A DNA stretch of 64,000 bases from contig JACPYV010000161.1 of assembly GCA_016195825.1 (NCBI GenBank), positions 24,151-88,150 on the forward strand. Direction: 5' to 3'. The position numbers were made by a program, and so were the translations under genes. Every line of letters begins with the position of its first letter. The stretch's first letter is position 1. Shown piece by piece: positions 6,866-15,669 of the stretch. This DNA is from Burkholderiales bacterium. Its GTDB lineage: Bacteria > Pseudomonadota > Gammaproteobacteria > Burkholderiales > Burkholderiaceae_C. The notes below the pieces were generated by a model that saw nothing but the letters and a program-made list of their open reading frames with translations, was not told the origin of the DNA and did not search any database.

Positions 6866-9800
6866 TCAGGGCAGGACAAACACCACCGCCGATAGTGCGG
6901 GCAGCGTGAAGCGGCCGGTGGCAGGGTCGAAGCCGGCTCCGGCGGCCACGCGCTGGTCGGCGGCACCGGCGGCGCGGTGAACCGGGTGCAGCTGCAAGGC
7001 CTGCCCCACCTCGCTGGGCACTGTCAGCGCCTGCGGGTTCTTGTCGACGTTGACAAGGTAGACCACGCGCCTGAAGCCGGCGCCGGCATAGCCGTTGCCG
7101 TCAAGCGTGGCGGCCAGCACGACGGGGTTCTGGCCCGAGCCGGTGTTCAGGAACTTCAGCCGTGCCTGGATGTCGTCGGCCGTACGCAAGCGGAACAGCG
7201 TCGAGCTGGCGCGGATCTTCAGCAGGTCGCGGAAGGCGTCCCGCATCCAGGCGATGTCGCCCGGCGCCGGCTTGATGGTCGCGTTGGCCAGGAAAGGCTT
7301 GAGCAGCGCCCAGTCCGAACCGTTGTCGCCCTGCAGCGGCAGGCCGGAGCCGAAATGGTTGTCCTGGTAGCTCCAGTCCAGGCGGTTGAACCAGTCGCCG
7401 CTGTCGTAGCTGTTGCGGTCCAGGCTCTTGCTGCGCAGCACGTCGGTGCCGGCGTGGAAATAGGCCACGCCCTGGCTGAAGGCATTGATGGCGTTGGCCA
7501 GCAGCTGCACGCGCGCGCGGTCCTCACGGCTGGTGGTGGTGGGCAAGCGCAGGGCCAGCACGTCGAACAGCGTCAGGTTGTCGTGGTTCTCCACGTAGTT
7601 GACGACCTCGTCGGGCTGACTGCTCCAGCCGATGAAATTGCCCAGGCTCCCGGCCGCACGCAGCTCGTCCCAGTGCGTGATGAAGGAGTAGCTCTTCAGG
7701 CTGCCGGCCAACGAGGCCTTGAGCTGGTCGCCCAGCCACATCAGGTCAGTCTTGCTGCGTCCGGCGCCCAGTGCGTTGGGGTCGTAGAACAGGCCGCTGA
7801 CGAAGCCCTGATTGCCGACCAGCGCGCTGCCGCTGTCGCAGCAGCCGCCGCCGCGAACCGCGTCGCGGATGATGGGATTGAAGCTGCCAATGCCCGACCC
7901 GTTGAGGCTGTAGAGCGTGGCCTGCACAAAGCGGGCGCCGTCGGCCACTTCGCCGAAGTTCCAGCCCTCGCCGATGAGCTGGATGTCGCGACCCAGCGTG
8001 GTCTTCAGTCGGGCCTTCATGCCCTCCATCACCGCGCGCGGCTGGTGGCCCATGATGTCGAAGCGGAAGGAGTCGATCTTGTAGTCCCGCGCCCACTGCA
8101 GCACGGAGTCGCTCATGAGCTTGCCCATCATGAGATTCTCGGTGGCGGTGTTATCGCAGCAGGTGGAGGTGGTGACCTTGCCGGTCGCGTCCAGCCGGTG
8201 GTAGTAGCCCGGCACGATGCGGTCCAGCACCGACCTTTCGTTCTGGCCCGAGGCGGTGGTGTGGTTGTAGACCACGTCCATGCCCACGCGCAGGCCGGCG
8301 TTTTTCAGGCTCAGCACCATCTGCCGGAACTCGACGATGCGTCTGGCGCCATCGGCAGCGTCCGACGCGTAGCTGCCCTCGGGGGCGCTGTAGTGGTAAG
8401 GGTCGTAGCCCCAGTTGAAGCAGTCGGTGCCGGCGGTTGCTGCGACCGTGGCCTGCTGGGTCTCGGCATCGGCCGCGCCGGAGGGCGACGGCGTCGTGCA
8501 GCCGCTTTCGGGCACGGAGGCGATGTCGAAGCTAGGGAGCAGGTGCACATCGGTCAGGCCGGCATCGGCCAGGGCCTTCAGGTGCTTCATGCCGTTGGAG
8601 CCGGCTTCGGTGAAGGCCAGGTATTTGCCGCGGTTGGCGGCGCTGACGCTGGTGTCGCTGGCCGAGAAGTCGCGCACATGCAGCTCGTAGATGGCCATGT
8701 CAGTCGGCGCGGCCACCCTGGTGGACACGGGCGCGCCGTCCCAGCCGGCAGGCTTCAGCGCGGCGGCGCCCAGGTCGGCGATGTAGCTGCGCCTGGAGTC
8801 GGTCGTCAGGCTGATGGAGTACGGGTCGGTGACGAGATTGCGCACCACGCCCACGCCGCGCACGAACACGTCCACGGCAAAGCGGTAGTACTTGCCGGAC
8901 AGGTCGCCGGTTTTGTCCACACGCCAGATGCCCGTGGCCGCATCGAAAGCCAGCATGTCGATGGTCCTGGCGTCGCCAGCGCCGCTGTCGTAGGTGAAGA
9001 CGCTGACCTTCTGCGCCGTCGGCGCCCATAGCTTGAACGTCGTCTTGCCGTCGGCGATCTTCACGCCGAGGTCGTTGACGCCGGCGGCGGCGGCATAGAG
9101 GTCGTCCAGCGCGCCGGGCGCCTGGGCACTGGTCGCGTTCTGCACGTTGCCGGCGGCATCCTCCTGCACCAGCAGCAGTTGCGTCTTGTGCAGATCGCCC
9201 AGTTGGCCCAGGTCGGCGGCCCTGACCGTTAGCACGACGCCCGCGCCGATGAACTTGAAGCGCGTTGCGATGTCGGCGGGCACGCTATCGGTGAAGCGGT
9301 CCAACGTGAGCGCACCGTCGGCACTGGATACCTTGCCATCCTTGACCACTGTGATCTGCGCCGTGGCCGAGTGGTAGAGCTTGAACGTGCCGCCGGCGTC
9401 CACCTGTGGCCACTTGATAAGCGCCTTGCTCAGCCAGTAGGCCTTGGCGTCGGTGGTCGAGACGCTGCGCGTGTCCGGGGCGGCCAGGTAGACCTGGGCG
9501 TCACCCTGCACCAGCCAGACCTCGGCGAGCTGGCTCCTGATCGCCAGCGAGCCGAAATCGACGCGGATGTTGTCGACCCGGCCGTCCTTGTTGTCTTGGC
9601 CGGGAGAGACGCCGTGGATGATGAACTCCAGCGCCTTGCGCGAGACGTCGTCCTTGGGGTTGAGCACCGGCAAGTCGAACACCACCTCGCCGGCGTTGAC
9701 GGCCGCGTAGTTGGCCATCTTGCTGAAGGCCACGGGGCTGGGCCAGTCGCCGAGGGTCACGCCTGCGGCCAGGCGCGCCGTGTCCAGCCCGCTGCCACCC

Positions 9801-10396
9801 CACAGATGCAGGCCCCAGGCGGCAAAACCGCCGTCGAACCGCTTGTAGTGCACCCTCACCGTCGCGAGGTCCGGCGCAGCGGCGCCCAGCGGGTTGGCCG
9901 TGTAGGTGGCCGGGTCGCCCTGGATGCGCCAGATCTCGTTGGCCCCGGCCTTGAGCACATAGCTCTGGTCGGAGCCGCCGTGGTCCTTGTCGTCGCCCTT
10001 GTGGAAGAGGTAGCCGACCGTGCCGGTCTGCGCGGCCAGCGGCACGTTGTAGACCAGACCGAACGCATCGGTCGCATCGGCGTTGCGGCCGGCATTCCAG
10101 TCCACCGGCGCCGCGGCACCCCAGTGGTGCAGCTGCCAGCCCACGGTGTCACCGGCCGTGCGGCGGTAGTGGATGCTCAACGTCGTGGGCGTGCCGGCGG
10201 GCGTGCTCGCGGCCGGGCTGGCGGCCTGCGCGGACAGCAACTTCTGGAAGGCCGTCTCGTTGCCAACCTCCAAGCCTGCGGTTGGCGCGGGCGCCGGGTC
10301 AGCGGCAGGGGGGCTTCCTCCACCTCCGCCGCCACCGCAGGCCACCAGCGTGACGGCAAGAAAAAAGGTCCAGATGCTGTGTTTCAGGGCTGTCAT
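6866..10396 (-). CDS. pulA: Pullulanase-type alpha-glucan debranching lipoprotein (PulA1)
   Basis: 1176 residues. A lipoprotein signal ends at Cys20 (LVAC), followed by a glycine run. Two pullulanase-associated (CBM41/PUD) modules lie at about 73-160 ([21 protein letters not shown]) and 178-290 ([21 protein letters not shown]). An N2-like region runs to about 440, then a CBM48-like module at 445-550 ([13 protein letters not shown]), the GH13 barrel at 560-1010, and a C-terminal beta domain. Catalytic residues are Asp780 (FRFDIMGH), Glu810 (GEGWNFG) and Asp939 (ENHDN). It hydrolyses alpha-1,6 bonds of pullulan, starch or branched dextrins, probably at the cell surface. GGAG lies five bases before the start. 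It is divergent from PulA2, with two palindromic sites between them. Confidence 0.93.
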   Translation of the reverse strand: MTALKHSIWTFFLAVTLVACGGGGGGGSPPAADPAPAPTAGLEVGNETAFQKLLSAQAASPAASTPAGTPTTLSIHYRRTAGDTVGWQLHHWGAAAPVDWNAGRNADATDAFGLVYNVPLAAQTGTVGYLFHKGDDKDHGGSDQSYVLKAGANEIWRIQGDPATYTANPLGAAAPDLATVRVHYKRFDGGFAAWGLHLWGGSGLDTARLAAGVTLGDWPSPVAFSKMANYAAVNAGEVVFDLPVLNPKDDVSRKALEFIIHGVSPGQDNKDGRVDNIRVDFGSLAIRSQLAEVWLVQGDAQVYLAAPDTRSVSTTDAKAYWLSKALIKWPQVDAGGTFKLYHSATAQITVVKDGKVSSADGALTLDRFTDSVPADIATRFKFIGAGVVLTVRAADLGQLGDLHKTQLLLVQEDAAGNVQNATSAQAPGALDDLYAAAAGVNDLGVKIADGKTTFKLWAPTAQKVSVFTYDSGAGDARTIDMLAFDAATGIWRVDKTGDLSGKYYRFAVDVFVRGVGVVRNLVTDPYSISLTTDSRRSYIADLGAAALKPAGWDGAPVSTRVAAPTDMAIYELHVRDFSASDTSVSAANRGKYLAFTEAGSNGMKHLKALADAGLTDVHLLPSFDIASVPESGCTTPSPSGAADAETQQATVAATAGTDCFNWGYDPYHYSAPEGSYASDAADGARRIVEFRQMVLSLKNAGLRVGMDVVYNHTTASGQNERSVLDRIVPGYYHRLDATGKVTTSTCCDNTATENLMMGKLMSDSVLQWARDYKIDSFRFDIMGHQPRAVMEGMKARLKTTLGRDIQLIGEGWNFGEVADGARFVQATLYSLNGSGIGSFNPIIRDAVRGGGCCDSGSALVGNQGFVSGLFYDPNALGAGRSKTDLMWLGDQLKASLAGSLKSYSFITHWDELRAAGSLGNFIGWSSQPDEVVNYVENHDNLTLFDVLALRLPTTTSREDRARVQLLANAINAFSQGVAYFHAGTDVLRSKSLDRNSYDSGDWFNRLDWSYQDNHFGSGLPLQGDNGSDWALLKPFLANATIKPAPGDIAWMRDAFRDLLKIRASSTLFRLRTADDIQARLKFLNTGSGQNPVVLAATLDGNGYAGAGFRRVVYLVNVDKNPQALTVPSEVGQALQLHPVHRAAGAADQRVAAGAGFDPATGRFTLPALSAVVFVLP

Positions 10397-10446
10397 GAGG
10401 TCTCCGGCATGCCATCCCGTCTTTGCGGGCGATGGCGCGCATGCTA

Positions 10447-10461
10447 TGAAATAAAACTACA
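10447..10461. promoter_or_regulatory. HexR-like operator, degenerate (pulA1 side)
   Basis: TGAAATAAAACTACA fits TGTAG-N5-CTACA in one full half-site and three of five bases in the other. It lies about 50 bases upstream of the pulA1 start. Confidence 0.5.
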
Positions 10462-10554
10462 GCTGGTCTCCGCAATTTCACGAACAAGTCCCACTTTTCG
10501 GCAGTCTCCCGGCTGATTTGTGATCTTTTCCTCGGGATTCCACCAACTACTAAA

Positions 10555-10569
10555 TGTAGTTTTGCTTCA
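10555..10569. promoter_or_regulatory. HexR-like operator upstream of pulA2
   Basis: TGTAGTTTTGCTTCA matches TGTAG-N5-CTACA with one mismatch and sits 36 bases before the pulA2 start. It also overlaps a perfect outward dyad, AACTAC-N5-GTAGTT, at 10545-10561. Confidence 0.6.
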
Positions 10570-10604
10570 CTAGCATGCGCGCAATTCCAAAGGAGTGCAT
10601 GAAC

Positions 10605-13600
10605 ATGAAGGCAACGGCAGGCTGGATGCAGCGGGCGCGTCGGGCGGTGGCAGTCTTGGCCATGGGCACCCTGGCGCTGCTGGCAGGGTGCGGTGGCGGC
10701 GCCGCGCCGCAGGACGCCATGAGCAGCATCAGCAGCGCTGCTGCCGAGGGCACCGGTACCGAACTGCTGGCCGGCGTGCCCGCTGCCGCGCAGGCGCTGC
10801 GAGCCAGGATTGCCGCCGTGGCCACACCCGGCGCGCCGGCCACCTCGCTGCGCGTGCACTACCGCCGCGCCGATGGCAACGCCGTCGGCTGGCAGATCCA
10901 TACCTGGAACGCAGCCCAGAGCCCCAACTGGAACGCCGGCTGGAACGCTGCCGGCAGCGACGACTTCGGCGTGTACTACGACGTACCGCTGGCCGCGGGT
11001 TCCGGCGCCGTGGGCTTCCTGCTGCACAACGGCGACAACAAGGACAACGGCGGCGCGGACCAGAGCTACACGCTGCAGGCCGGCGCCAACGAGATCTGGC
11101 GCCTGCAGAACGACGGGACCAACTACGCCAGCAACCCGCTGCTTCTGCCGGTGCCCGACATCAAGACCGTGCGCGTGCACTACAAGCGCTTCGACGGCAG
11201 CTACAGCGCATGGGGCCTGCATCTGTGGGGCAGCAGCGGCCTGAACGCCGCCGCAATGCCGGCCGGCGTCAACATCGACACCTGGAACCAACCTGTCGCG
11301 CTGAGCGCGATGCCGGGCTACGCCGCTGGCGACGGTGAGGTGGTGTTCGACATCCCCGTGCTGAACCCGCAGGGCGACGTCAACCGCAAGGGCCTGGAAT
11401 TCATCATCCACGGCATGCCGCCCAACGAGAACGACAAGGACGGCCGCGACAACAACATCCGCGTCGAATACTCAGCACTGGCGGTGCAGAACCAGGTCGG
11501 CCACATCTGGCTGGTGGAGCGCGATGCCACGGTCTACACGGCGGCACCCGACCTGCGCCAAGTCTCCAGCACCGATGCCCGCGCCGTGTGGCTGAACAAG
11601 AGCCTCGTGAAGTGGCCGCGCATCGCCACCAGCAGCCCCGTGCGCCTGTACCACTCAGCCACCGGCCAGATCAGCGTGGGCCTGGACGCCGCTGTGCAGG
11701 GTGCCGACGGCTACATCACGCTGGACGCCTTCACCGGCACCGTGCCGGCCGCCGATGCGCTGCGCTTCAAGTACGTGGCCAGCGGCACCGTCTTCAGCGT
11801 GCGCGCCGCCGACCTCGTCCGCCTGTCCGCGCTGCACCAGCAACAGCTCGTGCTGGTCCAGGAAGACGCCAACGGCAAGGTGCAGAACGCCACGACAGCC
11901 CAGATCGCCGGCGCGCTCGACGACCTCTACGCCGCGGCCAACAATGTGCCCGACCTCGGCGCCGTCGCCAGCAACGGCAGCACCGGCTTCAAGCTCTGGG
12001 CGCCCACCGCACAGAACGTCTCTCTGGTGCTGACCACGTCGCTGGGCAACTCGGGCCTGACCCGCACGACGACCGATGCCATGACCCGCGACGCCGCCAC
12101 TGGCGTCTGGCAGCTCACCAAGCAAGGCCACCTGCAGGGCGCCAGTTACCGATACCAGGTCCAGGTGTTCGTCAAGGGCGTGGGCCTGGTGAAGAACCTC
12201 GTCACCGACCCATACTCCCTGGGCCTGACGCTGGGCAGCCAGCAGAGCGTCGTCATGGACTTGCAGGCCCAGGCGACCAAGCCCAATGGCTGGGACCAGG
12301 GCGCGCCGCCCACCACCGTGGCCGCGCCGTCGGACCTGAGCATTTACGAGCTGCACGTCCGCGACTTCTCGATCAACGACCCCAGCGTGCCCGCCGCCAA
12401 GCGCGGCAAATACCTGGCCTTCACCGAAAGCCAATCCAACGGCATGAGACACCTCGCCGCGCTGGCCGCCGCCGGCCTGACCGACGTGCACCTGCTGCCT
12501 GTGTTCGACATCGCCAGCGTCAACGAGAAGGGCTGCGTGACGCCGGCCCCCAGTGGCGCGCCGGACAGCGACTCGCAGCAGGCCACGGTCGCCGCCACGG
12601 CCGGCACTGACTGCTTCAACTGGGGCTACGACCCGCAGCAGTTCACGACGCCGGAGGGCAGCTATGCCAGCAACGCCAACGACCCGCTGGCCCGCGTCGT
12701 CGAGTTCCGCCGCATGGTGCAGGCGCTGAACGCAGCCGGCCTGCGGGTGGGCATGGACGTGGTGTTCAACCACACCACGTCGTCCGGCCAGAACGCCACC
12801 TCGGTGCTGGACAGGGTCGTGCCCGGCTACTACTACCGCCTCAACGCGACCGGTGGCATCGAGCGCTCGACCTGCTGCGAGAACACTGCGGCCGAAAACC
12901 TGATGATGGCCAAGCTGATGATCGACTCGGCCATCACCTGGACGCGCGACTACCGCATCAGCTCACTGCGCTTCGACATCATTGGCCACCACCCGCGCTC
13001 CGTGATGGAGGCGCTGAAGGCCCGCGTCAAGTCGGCCGCCGGCCGCGACGTTCAGATTGTCGGCGAGGGCTGGAACTTCGGCGAGGTGGCCAACGGCGCC
13101 CGCTTCGTGCAGGCCGAGATGCTGTCGCTGAACGGCTCGGGCATCGGCAGCTTCAACCCGCTGATCCGTGACGCCGTGCGCGGCGGCGGCTGCTGCGACT
13201 CGGGCAACGCGCTCGTGGCCGCGCAAGGCTATGTCAACGGCTTCTTCTACGACGCCAACCCCAGCGCCTCCGGCCAGAGCCGCGGCGAGCTGATGTGGCA
13301 GGCCGACCGCATCAAGGCGTCGCTGGCGGGCTCCATCCGCAGCTTCCAAATGCAGACCAGTTGGGACGCGCAGCTGCGCCTGGACCAGATCGACGTCGGC
13401 GGCATCCCGGCCGGCTGGGTGCTGGAGCCGGGCGAGGTCGTCAACTATGTGGAAAACCACGACAACCTGACGCTGTTCGACAACAACGCCTTCCGCTTGC
13501 CCTCCACCACCAGCCATGAGGACCGCGCCCGCGTGCAGATCCTGGCCAGCGCCATCAATGCCTTCAGCCAGGGCGTGGCCTACTTCCACGCCGGTGTGGA

Positions 13601-14189
13601 CACGTTGCGCAGCAAATCGCTGGACAAGAATAGTTACGACAGCGGCGACTGGTTCAACCGGCTGGACTGGAGCTATGCCGACAACAACTTCGGCGTGGGC
13701 CTGCCGCCGGCGCGCGACAACAGCGACAACTGGGCCCTGGCCCGCCCGCTGCTCGCCAACCCGCTGATCAAGCCCACCCCGGCCGACATCGCCTGGACGC
13801 GCGACGCCTTCCGCGACCTGCTGCGCATCCGCAAGAGCACCACGCTGCTGCGCCTGCGCACGGCCGAGGACATCAAGGCGCGGCTGAGCTTCCTGAACAC
13901 GGGCTCCGCGCAGGAGGCCACCGTGCTGGTCGGCCGCGTCAATGGCGCCGGCTACCCGGGCGCCAACTTTGACGAACTCGTCTACCTCATCAACGTCGAC
14001 AAGACGGCCAAGCAGCTGAGCATCCCCGCCCTGGCCGGTCACGCACTGGAGCTGCACCCGGCACACACTGCCGCCACCGCGGCCGACCTGCGCGCCCGGC
14101 AGGCCGCCTTCGACCGCGCTACCGGCAGCTTCAGCCTGCCGGCCCGCACGGCCGTGGTCTTCGTCGTCCGCCCTGCCGCATCCAACTGA
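10605..14189 (+). CDS. pulA: Pullulanase-type alpha-glucan debranching lipoprotein (PulA2)
   Basis: The start is ATG 10605, because AAAGGAG at 10589-10595 is nine bases from it but only three from the in-frame ATG at 10599. 1194 residues, same architecture as PulA1: lipobox LLAGC, two CBM41/PUD modules ([20 protein letters not shown] and [20 protein letters not shown]), N2 region, CBM48-like module ([13 protein letters not shown]), GH13 barrel and C-terminal beta domain. Catalytic residues are Asp791 (LRFDIIGH), Glu821 (GEGWNFG) and Asp953 (ENHDN). It is clearly a paralogue of PulA1 from an old duplication. Anchored alpha-1,6-glucosidase is the expected role. A PEP-CTERM gene follows after 10 bases, probably in the same transcript. 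Confidence 0.93.
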   Translation: MKATAGWMQRARRAVAVLAMGTLALLAGCGGGAAPQDAMSSISSAAAEGTGTELLAGVPAAAQALRARIAAVATPGAPATSLRVHYRRADGNAVGWQIHTWNAAQSPNWNAGWNAAGSDDFGVYYDVPLAAGSGAVGFLLHNGDNKDNGGADQSYTLQAGANEIWRLQNDGTNYASNPLLLPVPDIKTVRVHYKRFDGSYSAWGLHLWGSSGLNAAAMPAGVNIDTWNQPVALSAMPGYAAGDGEVVFDIPVLNPQGDVNRKGLEFIIHGMPPNENDKDGRDNNIRVEYSALAVQNQVGHIWLVERDATVYTAAPDLRQVSSTDARAVWLNKSLVKWPRIATSSPVRLYHSATGQISVGLDAAVQGADGYITLDAFTGTVPAADALRFKYVASGTVFSVRAADLVRLSALHQQQLVLVQEDANGKVQNATTAQIAGALDDLYAAANNVPDLGAVASNGSTGFKLWAPTAQNVSLVLTTSLGNSGLTRTTTDAMTRDAATGVWQLTKQGHLQGASYRYQVQVFVKGVGLVKNLVTDPYSLGLTLGSQQSVVMDLQAQATKPNGWDQGAPPTTVAAPSDLSIYELHVRDFSINDPSVPAAKRGKYLAFTESQSNGMRHLAALAAAGLTDVHLLPVFDIASVNEKGCVTPAPSGAPDSDSQQATVAATAGTDCFNWGYDPQQFTTPEGSYASNANDPLARVVEFRRMVQALNAAGLRVGMDVVFNHTTSSGQNATSVLDRVVPGYYYRLNATGGIERSTCCENTAAENLMMAKLMIDSAITWTRDYRISSLRFDIIGHHPRSVMEALKARVKSAAGRDVQIVGEGWNFGEVANGARFVQAEMLSLNGSGIGSFNPLIRDAVRGGGCCDSGNALVAAQGYVNGFFYDANPSASGQSRGELMWQADRIKASLAGSIRSFQMQTSWDAQLRLDQIDVGGIPAGWVLEPGEVVNYVENHDNLTLFDNNAFRLPSTTSHEDRARVQILASAINAFSQGVAYFHAGVDTLRSKSLDKNSYDSGDWFNRLDWSYADNNFGVGLPPARDNSDNWALARPLLANPLIKPTPADIAWTRDAFRDLLRIRKSTTLLRLRTAEDIKARLSFLNTGSAQEATVLVGRVNGAGYPGANFDELVYLINVDKTAKQLSIPALAGHALELHPAHTAATAADLRARQAAFDRATGSFSLPARTAVVFVVRPAASN

Positions 14190-14199
14190 GACCCAATCC

Positions 14200-14754
14200 A
14201 TGAAAAAACTCAAACACGTGGCCGTCACTGCGGCCCTCGCCCTGGCAGGCCTTACCGCGCAGGCCGCAACCATCGTTGTCGACGTCAGCGGTGCACAGAG
14301 CATCAACCTGCTTGGCGAGACAGGCAACACGGTCTGGCTGGTCGACATCGGCGCCAATGCGGTCGTGAACTCACTGGGCTGGGCGCTGAACCTCGACGCC
14401 CTGAGCCCCAGCAGCCTGTCAGAGATGCAGCTCAGCTTCGGAAGCTCCAGCGGGCTGGACCTCATCACCGTCACGCCAGGCGCCGCCGACGCCTTCAGCG
14501 GCAGCGGCAGCTACGCCGGCTCGCAGGACCTGACCGGCCTGGGCGTCAGCGCTGGCGCCGACGGCAAGCTTCGTATCGAGTTCAGCGAGGCCTTCAAGGA
14601 CTTCTCGAGCGGCGTGGTCGAGGGCCAATGGATCAGCGGCAACCTGACCCTCGACGTGACCGCCGCCGCGGTGCCCGAGCCCGCCACGGCCGCACTGGCG
14701 CTGCTGGGCCTGGGCCTCGTCGGCCTAAAGACGCGCCGCCACCGCCGCTGCTGA
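14200..14754 (+). CDS. PEP-CTERM sorting domain protein
   Basis: 184 residues: a signal peptide (MKKLKHVAVTAALALAGLTAQA), a small all-beta-looking exported region without a recognisable catalytic motif, and a classic C-terminal sorting tail of VPEPATAALALLGLGLVG followed by KTRRHRR. PEP-CTERM proteins are recognised and cleaved by an exosortase (EpsH/XrtA) and end up in the exopolysaccharide or envelope; no exosortase gene is in the window. It starts 10 bases after pulA2 and ends before a terminator, so it should be co-expressed with pulA2. A role in starch binding or adhesion is only a guess. Confidence 0.85.
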   Translation: MKKLKHVAVTAALALAGLTAQAATIVVDVSGAQSINLLGETGNTVWLVDIGANAVVNSLGWALNLDALSPSSLSEMQLSFGSSSGLDLITVTPGAADAFSGSGSYAGSQDLTGLGVSAGADGKLRIEFSEAFKDFSSGVVEGQWISGNLTLDVTAAAVPEPATAALALLGLGLVGLKTRRHRRC

Positions 14755-14776
14755 ACGCTGCGTTGCATTCCCAACA

Positions 14777-14801
14777 GGCCTGGCTGACCGCCGGGCCTTT
14801 T
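14777..14801 (+). terminator. Rho-independent terminator after pulA2/PEP-CTERM
   Basis: GGCCTGGC (14777-14784), loop TGACC, then GCCGGGCC and TTTT form an 8-pair stem with one G-T pair. It lies 22 bases after the PEP-CTERM stop. Confidence 0.75.
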
Positions 14802-14895
14802 GCCTTGCGCAAGCCGGAGCCGGCCTGCGACGAAAAAGAACGCTTTTCCCTGCGTCGCGCTTGCGGCGTGGGCACGACGCTGAGAGGATGCTGCA

Positions 14896-15669
14896 GTGCA
14901 CCACCCAAGCCGCCGCGCCACTCTCGCCGCCATCCCCGCCCTGCTCTGCCCTTGGGCTGGCTCGTCGGCACAGGGCCTGGTGCCGCTGAAGCTGGTCTCC
15001 GGCGACCTGCCGCCCATCGCCATGCCGGGCACGCCCGGCCAGCGCGGCGTGCTGCTGGACCTGGTTGAAATGCTGCTGCAGCGCGCTGACATGCCGCTGC
15101 AGGCCGAGTTCTTCCCCTGGGCGCGCGCGCTGCTGCTGGCTGGCGAGAAGCCGCGCACCCTCATCGTGCCGCTCAACCGCACGGCGGAACGCGAGGCGCG
15201 GTTCCAATGGCTGGTCAAGCTCTACGCGCAGCGTTTCGCCTTCATGTCGCTGGCCGGCAAGCCCCGGGTGGAGACCCTGGAGCAGGCACGTGAACTGCGC
15301 GTCAGCGGCCTGCGCGGCTCGTCCAACCTGGCGCGGCTGCGCCAATTGGGGGTCCCGGCCGAGCGGGTCTACCAGGCCACCAGCGTCCATGACCTGCAGC
15401 GCGCGCTGGAGCGCGGCATCGTGGACGCGGTCTACGGCAGCGAGCTCATCCACACCGACGCCTGGCGGCGCAGCGGCCGCAACCCAGCCCTGCTGCAGAC
15501 CGGGCTGGCGCTGGAGTCCGCCGACATCTGGCTGGCGGCGCAAGGCGGCGTCACCGAGGCCGAGCAGGCCCGGCTGCGCGACGCTCACGAGGCCATGCTG
15601 GCCGATGGCAGTGTCGAGCGCCTGTTCAAGCGCTACGGGCTGAAGACGCAGCCCGAAGATCTACGTTAG
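14896..15669 (+). CDS. Periplasmic solute-binding protein (family 3-like), orphan
   Basis: 257 residues starting at GTG 14896, with GAGAGG eight bases upstream. A twin-arginine-like or Sec signal (SRRATLAAIPALLCPWAGSSA) precedes a periplasmic binding protein fold of the family 3 type: LKLVSGDLPPIAMPG at the start of the mature chain, GVLLDLVEMLLQRA, FFPWARALLLA, then LRVSGLRGSSNLARL and GIVDAVYGSEL. There are no permease or ATPase genes beside it, so it is an orphan binding protein or a sensor-like relative. The ligand is unknown. Its stop overlaps the end of the convergent pulA3 by four bases. Confidence 0.75.
   Translation: MHHPSRRATLAAIPALLCPWAGSSAQGLVPLKLVSGDLPPIAMPGTPGQRGVLLDLVEMLLQRADMPLQAEFFPWARALLLAGEKPRTLIVPLNRTAEREARFQWLVKLYAQRFAFMSLAGKPRVETLEQARELRVSGLRGSSNLARLRQLGVPAERVYQATSVHDLQRALERGIVDAVYGSELIHTDAWRRSGRNPALLQTGLALESADIWLAAQGGVTEAEQARLRDAHEAMLADGSVERLFKRYGLKTQPEDLR

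Noticed and set aside
6977..9031. Long open frame on the plus strand opposite pulA1 (684 codons)
   Set aside because: It is antisense to a clearly conserved pullulanase; its composition is the His/Gln/Val/Arg-rich type expected from the opposite strand of GC-rich coding DNA.
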